DNA from: Thiodiazotropha sp040506275
GTDB lineage: Bacteria > Pseudomonadota > Gammaproteobacteria > Chromatiales > Chromatiaceae
Direction of reading: 5' to 3'
DNA length: 64,000 bases
NCBI GenBank assembly: GCA_040506275.1
Contig: JBEVXD010000006.1
Span: forward strand, 62,001 to 126,000
Shown: positions 17,561 to 26,475 of the stretch, one piece after another
Layout of the letters: each line of letters opens with the position of its first letter
Position numbering within the stretch: the stretch's first letter is position 1
Position numbers and translations under genes: made by a program
Notes under the pieces: model-generated
What the model saw: only the letters and a program-made list of their open reading frames with translations
Told to the model about the DNA's origin: nothing
Databases searched by the model: none

Positions 17561-18532
17561 ATGGCGCGTGAACTTATGCTCCTCAGACATGGGAAGTCTG
17601 ACTGGACAGAGCAGGTGGAGGATTTTAAACGACCCTTGAAAGATCGCGGTAAGCGGGGCGCACAACGCATCGGTGTATGGCTGTTGCAACAGCGACTGCA
17701 ACCCGATTATGTGATCAGCTCTCCAGCTGAGCGTGCCATCATTACGGCGCAAAAGGCTGTTAAAGTGATGGGGCAGGACGCGGATGCGATCATTCAGGAA
17801 AGGCGGATTTATGCTGCCAGGGTAGATGATCTTTTAAAAGTCCTTGCCGAAGTCCCAGAAGATGCCAAACGGGTTTTATTGGTTGGGCATAATCCAAGTC
17901 TTGAGGCATTGACAGAATATCTGGAGGGTAAACGGATACCATTACCCAAGGATGGCAAGCTTATTCCAACAGCAACTATTGCTAGAATTAAAATGCCGGG
18001 TGACTGGAAGAAGCTGAAACCTGGCGATGGAAAGTTACGCACAATTATCCGTGCAAGCAGTCTGGATAAAAAGTTTCCTTATCCAGATCATACCAGCTCT
18101 GAGATGCGTGATCGTCCGGCTTACTACTACAATCAGTCGTCAGTGATTCCTTATCGCATCAAAGATGGGAAAGCTGAAATTCTACTGGTCAAATCCAGCA
18201 AGCAGAAGCACTGGGTTGTACCGAAGGGGATCAGTGAGCCCTGGATGACCCTGCAAGCCTCAGCTGCGAAAGAGGCGCTTGAAGAGGCGGGTGTTGAGGG
18301 TGATGTGGGGCGTGATTCTCTGGGTAGTTATACCTATGAAAAATGGGGGTCCGAATGTTCAGTGGAGGTCTATCCGATGCTGGTCAAACAATTGCTCCCT
18401 GAAGATAAATGGGAAGAGAGTCATCGCGGGCGTGAATGGTTGTCACCAGACAAGGCCATTGAACGTATCAAACAGGCAGAACTGAAACCGATGATAAAAC
18501 AGTTGGCGAAACGCCTTTCGAAAAAGAGATGA
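17561..18532 (+). CDS. SixA-type phosphohistidine phosphatase fused to Nudix domain
   Basis: 323 residues from ATG 17561 (AAGAGG upstream). The first about 155 residues are a SixA-like histidine phosphatase: R9-H10-G11 in LLRHGKSDW, SSPAERAI, and the second catalytic His in VGHNPSLE. A linker leads to a Nudix domain (about 190-323) with WVVPKGISEP and AAKEALEEAGVEG, a Nudix box whose usual REUxEE is KEALEEAG. One chain thus combines removal of phosphate from histidine, or from a small phosphate ester, with diphosphate cleavage. It is 58 bases after the HprK-like gene. Confidence 0.85.
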   Translation: MARELMLLRHGKSDWTEQVEDFKRPLKDRGKRGAQRIGVWLLQQRLQPDYVISSPAERAIITAQKAVKVMGQDADAIIQERRIYAARVDDLLKVLAEVPEDAKRVLLVGHNPSLEALTEYLEGKRIPLPKDGKLIPTATIARIKMPGDWKKLKPGDGKLRTIIRASSLDKKFPYPDHTSSEMRDRPAYYYNQSSVIPYRIKDGKAEILLVKSSKQKHWVVPKGISEPWMTLQASAAKEALEEAGVEGDVGRDSLGSYTYEKWGSECSVEVYPMLVKQLLPEDKWEESHRGREWLSPDKAIERIKQAELKPMIKQLAKRLSKKR

Positions 18533-18571
18533 CCACTAAATTGAGAGAACTCTTTATTCCTCTGGTGCCTT

Positions 18572-19276
18572 ATGCCTAGAGTAATAGCTGCACTTTTACG
18601 GCATGGAGACTACCACCAGCTCGAGAACACCCCCAGTGCCTGGCAGCCGTTTCAGTTAACGGAAACAGGATTGGAACAGGCAAAGCGCTCTGTATCTTTG
18701 CTACAGGGGGCACTGCAGATGTTTAACTGGCATCTTTGTCCGGTGATCGATAGCTCACAACTCCTGAGGGGATGGCAGACTGCTGACATAATATGCGAAG
18801 GATTAGCCACTACACTCTCTTCTCCTATAACAATTGAATCCTTTGATGAGCTGGCAGAACGCAGCTTGGGATCCGCTGCCAACCTGACACTGCAACAGAT
18901 TGAGTCAATAATAGAGTTGGATCCTCGCTTCAATGAATTACCACCAGAGTGGAAATCGAACAGTCAATACCAATTGCCACTGCAAGGAGCAGAGTCATTG
19001 ATGCAGGCGGGTGAAAGGGTGGCCAGGCATTTGGATCATCGGATGGCTGAATTGCAACAGCAGGTTGAGACCGATACCGTAAAACTTTTTGTCGGTCATG
19101 GTGCAGCATTTCGACATGCAGCACACCGTCTGGGTGTGATGGAATTTGATCAGATTGCGGCATTAAGTATGTACCACTGCCGACCTGTTTTTATAGAACG
19201 TAGATACGCTGGATCTTGGCGTCACCTGACTGGGGAGTGGAAGGTTCGCTCACGAGGAGAGGCATTTGTCGACTAG
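18572..19276 (+). CDS. Histidine phosphatase superfamily protein
   Basis: 234 residues. The catalytic RHG is at residues 10-12 (ALLRHGDYHQ), the SS-Q-L-x-R-x-W-Q-T-A motif is in the middle, the acid LAERSLGS follows, and the second His is in VGHGAAFRHAA. It is a phosphoglycerate-mutase-like phosphatase of unknown target, the second such enzyme in the cassette. It overlaps the next gene by 11 bases. Confidence 0.83.
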   Translation: MPRVIAALLRHGDYHQLENTPSAWQPFQLTETGLEQAKRSVSLLQGALQMFNWHLCPVIDSSQLLRGWQTADIICEGLATTLSSPITIESFDELAERSLGSAANLTLQQIESIIELDPRFNELPPEWKSNSQYQLPLQGAESLMQAGERVARHLDHRMAELQQQVETDTVKLFVGHGAAFRHAAHRLGVMEFDQIAALSMYHCRPVFIERRYAGSWRHLTGEWKVRSRGEAFVD

Positions 19277-20642
19277 CGCAAATAATACAACGAAAAAATA
19301 CCATCACAAGCGACTGCCAAAATATCATGGCCTGAAATGGATTACACCGGATCTACCCACAGCCAGTGAACTATGGCCATTGGGAAAACAACGTTCGATT
19401 GTAAAGGAAAAGGGGCAACGCAACTCAACAGAAAAATTACTCAGTGAGGTATTGGTAAAAGAGAAGTGGCAATGGCCGAAAAGAGAGTTGCTGTTTTTCT
19501 CTGACCTGCACGCGGATGCTGATGCTTTTATCGCTTCTCTGGTGGCATCCGGTGGTGTCAGAAAAACAGGTGAAAAGGATAGCGATTTAAAGTTGACTCA
19601 GAGAGGTCACCGGGCCTGTTTTGTGATTGGTGGTGATTGCTTTGATAAAGGACCCAGTAATCTAAGGTTGCTGCGGGTTATTCATCGTTTGCGAAAGCTC
19701 GGTGCTAAGGTCTCGATATTGGCTGGAAACCACGACATTCGAATCAAATTGGGTATCTCTTCGGTTGGTATGGAAGCTGATCCAAGACATGATCATTTCT
19801 TTATACGTATGGGAAGTAAAGCGATTCCCATGTTGAGTGAAATCGCTGACGAGTATCTACAAGGCAAGTCTGCGTTGAAGGGTATCCCACCAACCAGAAG
19901 TTGTCGTCGTTTACTCTATCCTCCCAAGCGGTGGTTTACAGAATTCCCTAAAATGGCTGGCTGGGTGATGCCTGAAAAGCGCATGGCCAGAGAACTCAAA
20001 CGGTTGAAAGAGAAGATAGAGAGTTTTGAATCAGATTGTGAGAAGGCTGGGCTCTCGTTGCGGCAAGTCTATGCGGCCGTCTTAAAATGGCAGACACTGT
20101 TTCTCAAGCCGAGTGGTGAGTTCAGTTGGTTCTTCAAGGATATGAAATTAGTTTGTCGTCATGGCTCATTTCTGTTTGTCCATGCGGGTATCGATGACCG
20201 GATGGCAAAGCTGATTAACCGTAAGGGGGTCAAGTATCTGAATAATCAGTTCAAGGAGGATGTCGATGATGAGATATTTGAATTTTACTACGGTCCTCTT
20301 GCTAATTTAATTAGAACCAAGTATCGGGACGTGGACATGCCGTTAACCCGTAAGGGCGTCAAACTGATGCATGAAACAGGGATCTATGCGATTGTGCACG
20401 GGCATGCCAATCGTTACCACGGACAACGAATAATGTTACGCAAGGGGTTGTTAAACTTTGAGTGTGATGCCACCGTTGATCGAACCTCCCGCAAAAGGGA
20501 GGGATTGAAAGGCGAGGGGGCAGCAGTAACTATCTTTCACCCCGACCGGCTGGTTTTAGGAATCAGTACCGACTATCCCCAGATTAAAGTATTCGATCCG
20601 AAATCTATTATGATAAAGAGAAAAGCGCATGAGGCAGGGTAA
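19266..20642 (+). CDS. Calcineurin-like metallophosphoesterase
   Basis: 458 residues. Metal-binding motifs are FFSDLHADADAF, IGGDCFDKGPSNLR, LAGNHD, FVHAGID and VHGHANRYHGQ, as in PPP-type phosphatases. A roughly 120-residue helical insertion separates GNHD from the FVHAGID strand. The start is TTG 19266 with AGGAGAGG just upstream, inside the previous gene. It adds a metal-dependent phosphatase to the cassette. Confidence 0.83.
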   Translation: MSTSANNTTKKYHHKRLPKYHGLKWITPDLPTASELWPLGKQRSIVKEKGQRNSTEKLLSEVLVKEKWQWPKRELLFFSDLHADADAFIASLVASGGVRKTGEKDSDLKLTQRGHRACFVIGGDCFDKGPSNLRLLRVIHRLRKLGAKVSILAGNHDIRIKLGISSVGMEADPRHDHFFIRMGSKAIPMLSEIADEYLQGKSALKGIPPTRSCRRLLYPPKRWFTEFPKMAGWVMPEKRMARELKRLKEKIESFESDCEKAGLSLRQVYAAVLKWQTLFLKPSGEFSWFFKDMKLVCRHGSFLFVHAGIDDRMAKLINRKGVKYLNNQFKEDVDDEIFEFYYGPLANLIRTKYRDVDMPLTRKGVKLMHETGIYAIVHGHANRYHGQRIMLRKGLLNFECDATVDRTSRKREGLKGEGAAVTIFHPDRLVLGISTDYPQIKVFDPKSIMIKRKAHEAG

Positions 20643-20907
20643 AAAAAGTTTTCGCCACGAGTCTATTCAGGATAGAACCTCAATACAGAGTTTATTGAAA
20701 TCGATCACTCAAGGGATAGGTAAAGGCAGCCTGGTGCTCAGCGACGATGAAGATGAGATGGTGTTGAAACCTGATGGCTTACTGCAATTGAAGGTCACTG
20801 CATCGCAGGATACAGATAAACACAGGCTCAATCTTCGGATTACCTGGACTGCAGATGAAGGTGAAGGGAAAAAACAGAAGAAGCTTAAAGTGAAAACAAA
20901 TTATTAA
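20629..20907 (+). CDS. Amphi-Trp domain protein
   Basis: 92 residues, overlapping the metallophosphoesterase end by 14 bases. The domain pattern is visible: alternating hydrophobic strands (GSLVLSDDEDEMVLKP, LLQLKVTAS) and the signature tryptophan in LNLRITWTADEGE, with Lys-rich ends. This small family accompanies ATP-grasp/HprK-like gene sets and could be the substrate or carrier acted on by these enzymes (inference). Its stop codon lies inside a TIR-like repeat. Confidence 0.75.
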   Translation: MRQGKKSFRHESIQDRTSIQSLLKSITQGIGKGSLVLSDDEDEMVLKPDGLLQLKVTASQDTDKHRLNLRITWTADEGEGKKQKKLKVKTNY

Positions 20908-20922
20908 AGTGTCGGGTTAATA
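20902..20922. repeat. Solo end of the TTAAGGTGCCGGGTTAA element
   Basis: TATTAAAGTGTCGGGTTAAT matches the terminal repeat of the elements at 33525 and 43993 with two changes. The stop of the amphi-Trp gene (20905-20907) is part of it. Confidence 0.55.
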
Positions 20923-20969
20923 GATCTGTAGTTCGTCACTACACCCTTACTCACTACCTTAGACAACCT

Positions 20970-21470
20970 ATGATCGAGTCATCAGAGATACTGGAAGAGC
21001 TAACCCGACTATTGGCCCAGCTGTTACGTCAGAAGGCGTATCGCATGGTTGTCGCTGAATCCTGCACCGGTGGATGGCTTGCCAAGGTTTTGACCGATCT
21101 ACCTGGCAGCAGTACATGGTTCGATCGAGGTTATGTTACTTATAGCAATCAGGCCAAACAGGGGATGTTAGGAGTCAACCAACAGACCCTGGATCAATAT
21201 GGTGCCGTTAGCCTGGAAACAGTTCGGGAGATGACCCGGGGGGCAATTCACGAGAGCGGGGCAGAGGTCGCTGTTGCCATAAGTGGCATTGCCGGCCCAG
21301 GTGGTGGCAGTGATGAAAAGCCTGTAGGTACGGTCTGTTTCAGTTTTCTGATATCAGGTAGTGAACCAATTCTGGATCAGATACGTTTTAAAGGAGATCG
21401 TGATCAGGTCAGGCGGCAGTCGGTGGTTTACGCCCTTGAAAGACTTATTGAAAAGTTAAAGCATGTCTGA
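20970..21470 (+). CDS. pncC: Nicotinamide-nucleotide amidohydrolase PncC (CinA C-terminal type)
   Basis: 166 residues, the stand-alone CinA C-terminal domain. VVAESCTGG, YVTYSNQAKQ, GAVSLETVREM, AVAISGIAGPGGGSDEKPVGTVCF and an ending helix are present. It converts NMN to NaMN plus ammonia for NAD recycling. It lies one convergent gene pair away from recA, close to the usual gammaproteobacterial order, and overlaps thpR by 8 bases. Confidence 0.95.
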   Translation: MIESSEILEELTRLLAQLLRQKAYRMVVAESCTGGWLAKVLTDLPGSSTWFDRGYVTYSNQAKQGMLGVNQQTLDQYGAVSLETVREMTRGAIHESGAEVAVAISGIAGPGGGSDEKPVGTVCFSFLISGSEPILDQIRFKGDRDQVRRQSVVYALERLIEKLKHV

Positions 21471-21999
21471 TCAACGCCTCTTTTTTGCCCTATGGCCCAG
21501 TGCAGAGGTGCGCGATCAACTACACAATTGCTTGGAAAAGGGGCCATCAGTTAAGGGGCGTCCTCACCATCCAGCAGATCTGCATATGACCTTAGTGTTT
21601 CTAGGACAGGTGGAGTCGCAGCAGATGGCCTGTATCAGGCAGGCTGCAGAAGAGATAGATGTACAGAGTTTCTCAATGGAAATCGAGCATAGTGGATATT
21701 GGCCAAGGCCTAAGATAGTTTGGGCTGCTCCGGAATTTACACCTCACCCATTAAGTCAGTTAGTCGATGGTTTGAAACATAGATTAGGTCGTTGTGGATT
21801 TGAACCGGAAGCGCGGCCCTATCAACCCCATGTGACCCTCTACCGAAAAGCTCAGCACCATTTACCATGGCATTTGGAGAAACCCATTCCATGGGAAGTT
21901 TCTGAATTTGTTTTGGCAATCTCGAATCAACCGGGACCGAAACAGAACAGGTACCAAATATTGGATCGTTGGCCATTGCTGCAATTGGATACCCGCTAA
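21463..21999 (+). CDS. thpR: RNA 2',3'-cyclic phosphodiesterase ThpR (LigT family)
   Basis: 178 residues of the 2H phosphoesterase fold. The two HxTx motifs are HMTLVF near residue 44 and HVTLYR near 125. It opens 2',3'-cyclic phosphates on RNA and can act on tRNA halves in vitro. It is translationally coupled to pncC through an 8-base overlap. Confidence 0.93.
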   Translation: MSDQRLFFALWPSAEVRDQLHNCLEKGPSVKGRPHHPADLHMTLVFLGQVESQQMACIRQAAEEIDVQSFSMEIEHSGYWPRPKIVWAAPEFTPHPLSQLVDGLKHRLGRCGFEPEARPYQPHVTLYRKAQHHLPWHLEKPIPWEVSEFVLAISNQPGPKQNRYQILDRWPLLQLDTR

Positions 22000-22007
22000 T
22001 AGCTATT

Positions 22008-22100
22008 GTAGGGTGCAGCCCGCCGCACCGTGTCTGACGGCTTATCGCGAATGGTGCGGCAGGGCCGCATCCTACATAGCTGTCTAATCCATCTTGTTCC
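22008..22100. repeat. Palindromic repeat pair left of the assembly gap
   Basis: Palindromes at 22008-22029 and 22053-22075 are followed by TAGCTGTCTAATCCATCT. The stretch from GTCTGACGGCTTATCGCGAA to TAATCCATCT recurs almost exactly on the other side of the N run (22267-22334). Confidence 0.75.
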
Positions 22101-22166
22101 CATGTTTCGCTTCAGAACAAATATTCGGAAATCTTTTTTCTCCTCATTCCATCCCTCTCCCTTTGT

Positions 22167-22266
22167 NNNNNNNNNNNNNNNNNNNNNNNNNNNNNNNNNN
22201 NNNNNNNNNNNNNNNNNNNNNNNNNNNNNNNNNNNNNNNNNNNNNNNNNNNNNNNNNNNNNNNNNN
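22167..22266. other. Assembly gap of 100 N
   Basis: Exactly 100 N, the usual placeholder for a gap of unknown size. Near-identical repeats on both sides explain why assembly stopped. Real sequence, possibly with genes, is missing. Confidence 0.98.
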
Positions 22267-22334
22267 GTCTGACGGCTTATCGCGAATGGTGCGGCAGGCC
22301 ACACCCTAGATAGCTGTCTAATCTATCTCATTCC
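22267..22334. repeat. Palindromic repeat right of the assembly gap
   Basis: Second copy of the segment at 22031-22100, with the palindrome at 22288-22309 and a TAGCTGTCTAATCTATCT tail. It differs at a few bases from the left copy. Confidence 0.7.
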
Positions 22335-22392
22335 TACGCAGAGCATTGGGGCAAGGAAGTTATGAAACCGAGATACACTCGACAATCAAGCT

Positions 22393-23268
22393 TCACACAT
22401 TCTCCAATATATAATCCACAAATGCCCGATCAGCTCGCGAGAGGTAACCCCCTCTTTTCCAGGCCAGAGAGAGATCAAGGAAAACAGGCTCGGAGAAGGG
22501 CACTGCGACCAAGTCCTGCTGACCATCCTGTTCCACTACCATGCGGAGAAATGTGGTGATACCAAAACCCTGCCGAACAATTGCTTTGGTCAATGGAATC
22601 AAATTAGTCTCAAACGCAATGCTTGGTTTTTGTTGGCGTTGTTGACTGAAACGATCAATAAACTCGCGTAAAAAATAGCCCTGCTTGAACACTACCAATT
22701 CCTGGCTGAAAAAGTCATCCATACTGATGCTGTCTTGTGAAGCAAAGTGATGATCTTGTGGCACACAGGCCACCATCTCTTCACGAGTTAAAAAACGGGT
22801 CTCCAGATCCTCTGGTGGGGCATCGGCTACGACGACACCTAAATCCAGCTCACCTGCCCGTATCATCTCTTGCAGACGACGTGTGCCTTGCTCAAAAACA
22901 GAGAGCCTCAATTCAGGATATCGATGTTTGAATCCCATCAGAAAGGGTGGGAAATAGTAAGAGCCCAACATGCTTGGTATGCCGATGCGAACTTCACCTT
23001 TGGTCAGGCCCTTTAGTTCGCTCATCTCCAGTTCAGCCACATTGGCCTGCTCCAATAGCCGTTCCGCATGGCCCAGCAGGACTTCTCCTTCGGTGGTTGC
23101 GGTGATCTGGCGTTCACTTCGTTGAAGTAGGGTGAGATCCAGTTCTGACTCCAGTTTCCTAATTGCGATACTGATGGCAGGTTGTGCAATATGGAGATGG
23201 CGCGCAGCTGCACTAAAGCCACCCTGATCAATCACCGCCTTGAAATAGCTCAACTGTTTTAGGTTCAT
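22393..23268 (-). CDS. LysR-family transcriptional regulator
   Basis: 291 residues. The winged helix-turn-helix occupies the first 60 (LSYFKAVIDQGGFSAAARHL, AQPAISIAIRKLESELDLTLL), followed by a substrate-binding-protein-like domain (EVRIGIPSMLGSYYFPPFL, LDLGVVVAD). It is divergent from the MFS transporter at 23362 with 93 AT-rich bases between them, so it very likely controls that gene and itself. The inducer is unknown. Confidence 0.93.
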   Translation of the reverse strand: MNLKQLSYFKAVIDQGGFSAAARHLHIAQPAISIAIRKLESELDLTLLQRSERQITATTEGEVLLGHAERLLEQANVAELEMSELKGLTKGEVRIGIPSMLGSYYFPPFLMGFKHRYPELRLSVFEQGTRRLQEMIRAGELDLGVVVADAPPEDLETRFLTREEMVACVPQDHHFASQDSISMDDFFSQELVVFKQGYFLREFIDRFSQQRQQKPSIAFETNLIPLTKAIVRQGFGITTFLRMVVEQDGQQDLVAVPFSEPVFLDLSLAWKRGGYLSRADRAFVDYILENV

Positions 23269-23361
23269 AAATTAATGATATTAAAAATATAAAAATAATA
23301 TATTTTTATTATAGACAATCCATCGCTAAGCTCAATCTTCCATTTCAAACAGATTGGCAAG
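23269..23361. promoter_or_regulatory. Divergent LysR/MFS control region
   Basis: 93 bases, strikingly AT-rich, with a near-palindromic ATAAAAATAATATATTTTTA stretch around 23288-23313. It is the likely LysR operator and overlapping promoters, judged by position and composition only. Confidence 0.4.
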
Positions 23362-24618
23362 ATGATTCAGACCCACACAGCAGAATTCTGGCGAGCAACA
23401 CTGGCACTCTGTGTTGGTTCGATTATGGTATTCAGCAATCTATATATCACCCAGCCTCTATTGCCACTGATTCGCGATCTATTTGCTGTCGATTCTCTGC
23501 AGGCCACTATGAGTCTATCGGTAGCTACCCTCTCGCTGGGTGGATGTCTACTGTTGCTTGGGCCGCTCTCAGATGCCATTGGTCGGCGGGTGGTCATCCA
23601 TACCAGTCTGATTCTCTTATGTCTGACTACCTTTGCCACCGCTTTTGTTACCGACTACACACTGTTATTGGTGTTGCGGGGTATGCAGGGGGCATTCATC
23701 GCTGGTCTGCCAGCTGCAGCAATGGCCTATATGGGGGAGGAGTTTGAGCCTAAAGGGCTGCTGTTGGCTGTGGGTCTCTATATTGGCGCTAATTCACTTG
23801 GGGGCGTGGTCGGGCGATTGATCAGTGGCCTGGTCGCCGCTGAATGGGGGTGGTCTTACAGCTTTATCGCACTGGCAGGATTCGATCTTGTCTGTTTGGT
23901 CACTGTTGTTTGGCTGTTGCCTGCCTCAAGTAGATTTGAGGCTAAACCTTTGAGTTTGAGACATGTGATGAGTGGATTGTCAGGCCATCTTCGCAACCCT
24001 CTGATATTAGCCGCCTGCTTTATCGGGGGACTGAACTTTATGATTTTTGTAAATCAATACAGCTACGTCACATTTGTTCTTGCAGAAGCACCTTTCGGCC
24101 TCTCGTCTTCCTGGTTGGGCATGCTTTTTTTGACCTATCTATCAGGCACTATGGCCGCTGGATTCTCAGGAAAACTGGTGCATAATCGATCTCAACCTGT
24201 GGCCATCGGTGCCGGTATCGTGGTTTTTATGATCGGCACCTTGCTGACTTTGAATCAACAGCTGATCTGGATTGTCGCTGGTCTTTTTATCAATGCCCTT
24301 GGTTTTTTCTTTGCCCACTCACTGGCTGCGGGCTGGGTTGCCGGGCATGCTAAGAGTGCTCGGGGTAGTGCCACATCGCTCTATCTGATGTTCTACTATG
24401 CCGGTGCCACCTTGGGTGGCTTCTATCTGGAACCATTCTGGCGCTGGTCGGGTTGGTCAGGTGTTGTAGCAGGTTCACTGCTGATTTTAGCCGCCACCCT
24501 GAGTCTGGCGGTTTGGTTAGGTAAATATGAGCGCAAACACTCTATTGAAACAGACTCTGGATGCCTTGATAAAACCCTGGGACTCCCAGGGATTGCGGCC
24601 AACCCTGTGCCAAAATAG
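23362..24618 (+). CDS. MFS transporter (YnfM-like)
   Basis: 418 residues with about twelve hydrophobic segments. The loop 2-3 signature is in LGPLSDAIGRRVV. The architecture is like the YnfM/arabinose-efflux-type permeases. The substrate cannot be read from sequence. It is divergent from a LysR regulator, a common arrangement for inducible drug or metabolite exporters. Confidence 0.9.
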   Translation: MIQTHTAEFWRATLALCVGSIMVFSNLYITQPLLPLIRDLFAVDSLQATMSLSVATLSLGGCLLLLGPLSDAIGRRVVIHTSLILLCLTTFATAFVTDYTLLLVLRGMQGAFIAGLPAAAMAYMGEEFEPKGLLLAVGLYIGANSLGGVVGRLISGLVAAEWGWSYSFIALAGFDLVCLVTVVWLLPASSRFEAKPLSLRHVMSGLSGHLRNPLILAACFIGGLNFMIFVNQYSYVTFVLAEAPFGLSSSWLGMLFLTYLSGTMAAGFSGKLVHNRSQPVAIGAGIVVFMIGTLLTLNQQLIWIVAGLFINALGFFFAHSLAAGWVAGHAKSARGSATSLYLMFYYAGATLGGFYLEPFWRWSGWSGVVAGSLLILAATLSLAVWLGKYERKHSIETDSGCLDKTLGLPGIAANPVPK

Positions 24619-24777
24619 CCAGTTTTCGCTGACTCTACCGGCTTCAGAATTGTTCAGAGGTCCATTAAAACAAGAGCATAGGTTTTATCTGTTGAAGACT
24701 CATGACGTGAGCTTGTGGCTGTGTGATAATTCCGCCCATTAAGAAATTTCGTAAGATCACAGATGAGGATTCACCGA

Positions 24778-25806
24778 ATGGATGAAAACCGTACAAAGGC
24801 CTTGAGTGCTGCTCTGGGACAGATTGAGAAGCAGTTCGGCAAAGGTTCCGTCATGCGTATGGGCGATACCAATGCTATTAGAAACATCGAGGCTATCTCG
24901 ACTGGCTCGATCAGTTTGGATGTTGCCTTGGGCGTTGGTGGACTGCCTAAAGGCCGTGTGGTTGAAATCTATGGTCCTGAGTCTTCAGGTAAAACCACGC
25001 TGACGCTGCAGGTGGTGGCTGAGGCTCAAAAGGCAGGTGGCACAGCAGCATTTATCGACGCAGAGCATGCGTTGGATCCTCAGTATGCAGAAAAACTGGG
25101 GGTCAATGTAGATGAACTGCTGGTCTCCCAGCCGGATACCGGCGAGCAGGCTCTTGAGATTACTGACATGTTGGTACGATCCGGGGCAGTGGATGTAGTG
25201 GTTATCGACTCGGTGGCTGCACTGACACCCAAGGCTGAGATCGAAGGCGATATGGGGGATTCCCATGTAGGACTTCAAGCGCGTCTGATGTCACAGGCTT
25301 TGCGCAAGCTTACCGCCAACATCAAACGCACAAACTGTCTGGTGATCTTTATCAACCAGATCCGTATGAAGATCGGTGTGATGTTCGGTAGTCCGGAGAC
25401 CACCACTGGTGGTAATGCTTTGAAATTCTACTCTTCTGTACGCCTAGATATACGTCGTATCGGTGCCATCAAAAAGGGTGATGAGGTAGTGGGTAACGAT
25501 ACCCGGGTCAAAGTGGTTAAAAATAAAGTGGCACCGCCGTTCAAACAGGTACAGTTTGAAATCCTCTATGGCGAGGGTATCTCACTTCAAGGTGAGATTA
25601 TTGAGCTGGGTGTACAGCAGGGCATTGTCGATAAAGCAGGCGCCTGGTACAGCTACAAAGGAGATCGTATCGGACAGGGTAAGGAAAATGTACGTAATTT
25701 TCTTAAGGAGAACCCTGATATGTCGAATGAAATCGAGGCACGTATCCGTGCCGAACTCCTACCCTCTGATGAAGCGGAAGAGGCAGTGGCAGAGGCGGAA
25801 AGCTGA
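24778..25806 (+). CDS. recA: Recombinase RecA
   Basis: 342 residues from ATG 24778, with GAGG 13 bases upstream; an ATG at 24763 is in frame but poorly placed. It contains ALSAALGQIEKQFGKGSVM, Walker A GPESSGKTT, Walker B VVVIDSVAAL, loop L2 with FGSPETTTGGNALKFY and the acidic C-terminus. It forms filaments on single-stranded DNA for recombination and SOS induction. I found no perfect CTGT-N8-ACAG LexA box in the 159 bases upstream. Confidence 0.98.
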   Translation: MDENRTKALSAALGQIEKQFGKGSVMRMGDTNAIRNIEAISTGSISLDVALGVGGLPKGRVVEIYGPESSGKTTLTLQVVAEAQKAGGTAAFIDAEHALDPQYAEKLGVNVDELLVSQPDTGEQALEITDMLVRSGAVDVVVIDSVAALTPKAEIEGDMGDSHVGLQARLMSQALRKLTANIKRTNCLVIFINQIRMKIGVMFGSPETTTGGNALKFYSSVRLDIRRIGAIKKGDEVVGNDTRVKVVKNKVAPPFKQVQFEILYGEGISLQGEIIELGVQQGIVDKAGAWYSYKGDRIGQGKENVRNFLKENPDMSNEIEARIRAELLPSDEAEEAVAEAES

Positions 25807-26249
25807 ACGAAGCGGACTACTCTGAAATTGAAACCTCAGCGGTCAGATTTCTGGCCGCTCGGGAGCACTCCCAAGAGGAACTCAGGCGCAAGCTTCTAAA
25901 GCGTCATTACGACTCAGACCTGATCGAAAGGGTATTGGAAGATCTGAAGGCTTCCGGTTCACTCAGTGATGCCCGTTTTACAGAAGCCTTTGTGGAGAGT
26001 CGTATCAGGAAAGGACAAGGTCCTGTTCGCATCCGGTTGGAGCTGCGGGAGCGGGGGGTAGCCAGTCAACTTTCAGAGGAGACATTGGAAGCCTATGCCG
26101 ATCAGTGGTGGAATCTCCTGAAGGAGGTTCATGACAACAAGTTTGGTTGTGATAAGGCAGAATCCAGTAAGGCGCTGGCTAAGCGGGCCCGTTTCCTCGA
26201 ATCCCGAGGATTTCCTGGAGAACTAATTCGCTCATTACTGCTGGATTAG
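25803..26249 (+). CDS. recX: Regulatory protein RecX, probable CTG start
   Basis: 148 residues if begun at CTG 25803. The frame is conserved well before the first ATG (25935): SAVRFLAAREHSQEELRRKL is the classic first RecX repeat, so a start at 25935 would lose a third of the protein. In-frame sequence between the TGA codons at 25767 and 25770 and that repeat contains no ATG, GTG or TTG. CTG 25803 overlaps the recA stop (CTGA) and has AGAGGCGG just upstream. RecX limits RecA filament growth. Translational coupling to recA is likely. Confidence 0.85.
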   Translation: MNEADYSEIETSAVRFLAAREHSQEELRRKLLKRHYDSDLIERVLEDLKASGSLSDARFTEAFVESRIRKGQGPVRIRLELRERGVASQLSEETLEAYADQWWNLLKEVHDNKFGCDKAESSKALAKRARFLESRGFPGELIRSLLLD

Positions 26250-26475
26250 AGTCTATCTCCCCTAAATTCAGAGATGATTGCACCAACCTGAGGCAAACCC
26301 TGCGCTTCTAATCTCGACAGCCAGCCTGTGGCATCCAATGTTTTTTTGTCTATATTCGTGATCCGGAAATAATCAGAGGTTCACGAGGTTTTTATACAAC
26401 CAAAAACGGGCATTTTTTCTCTGATCCTGTTATCTTCTATCGTTTGTTTTTTTACGGTAATTTAACGCTCTAATC

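Noticed and set aside
24619..24777. LexA (SOS) box upstream of recA
   Set aside because: No CTGT-N8-ACAG match with both half-sites was found; CTGTTGAAGACTCATG lacks the right half.
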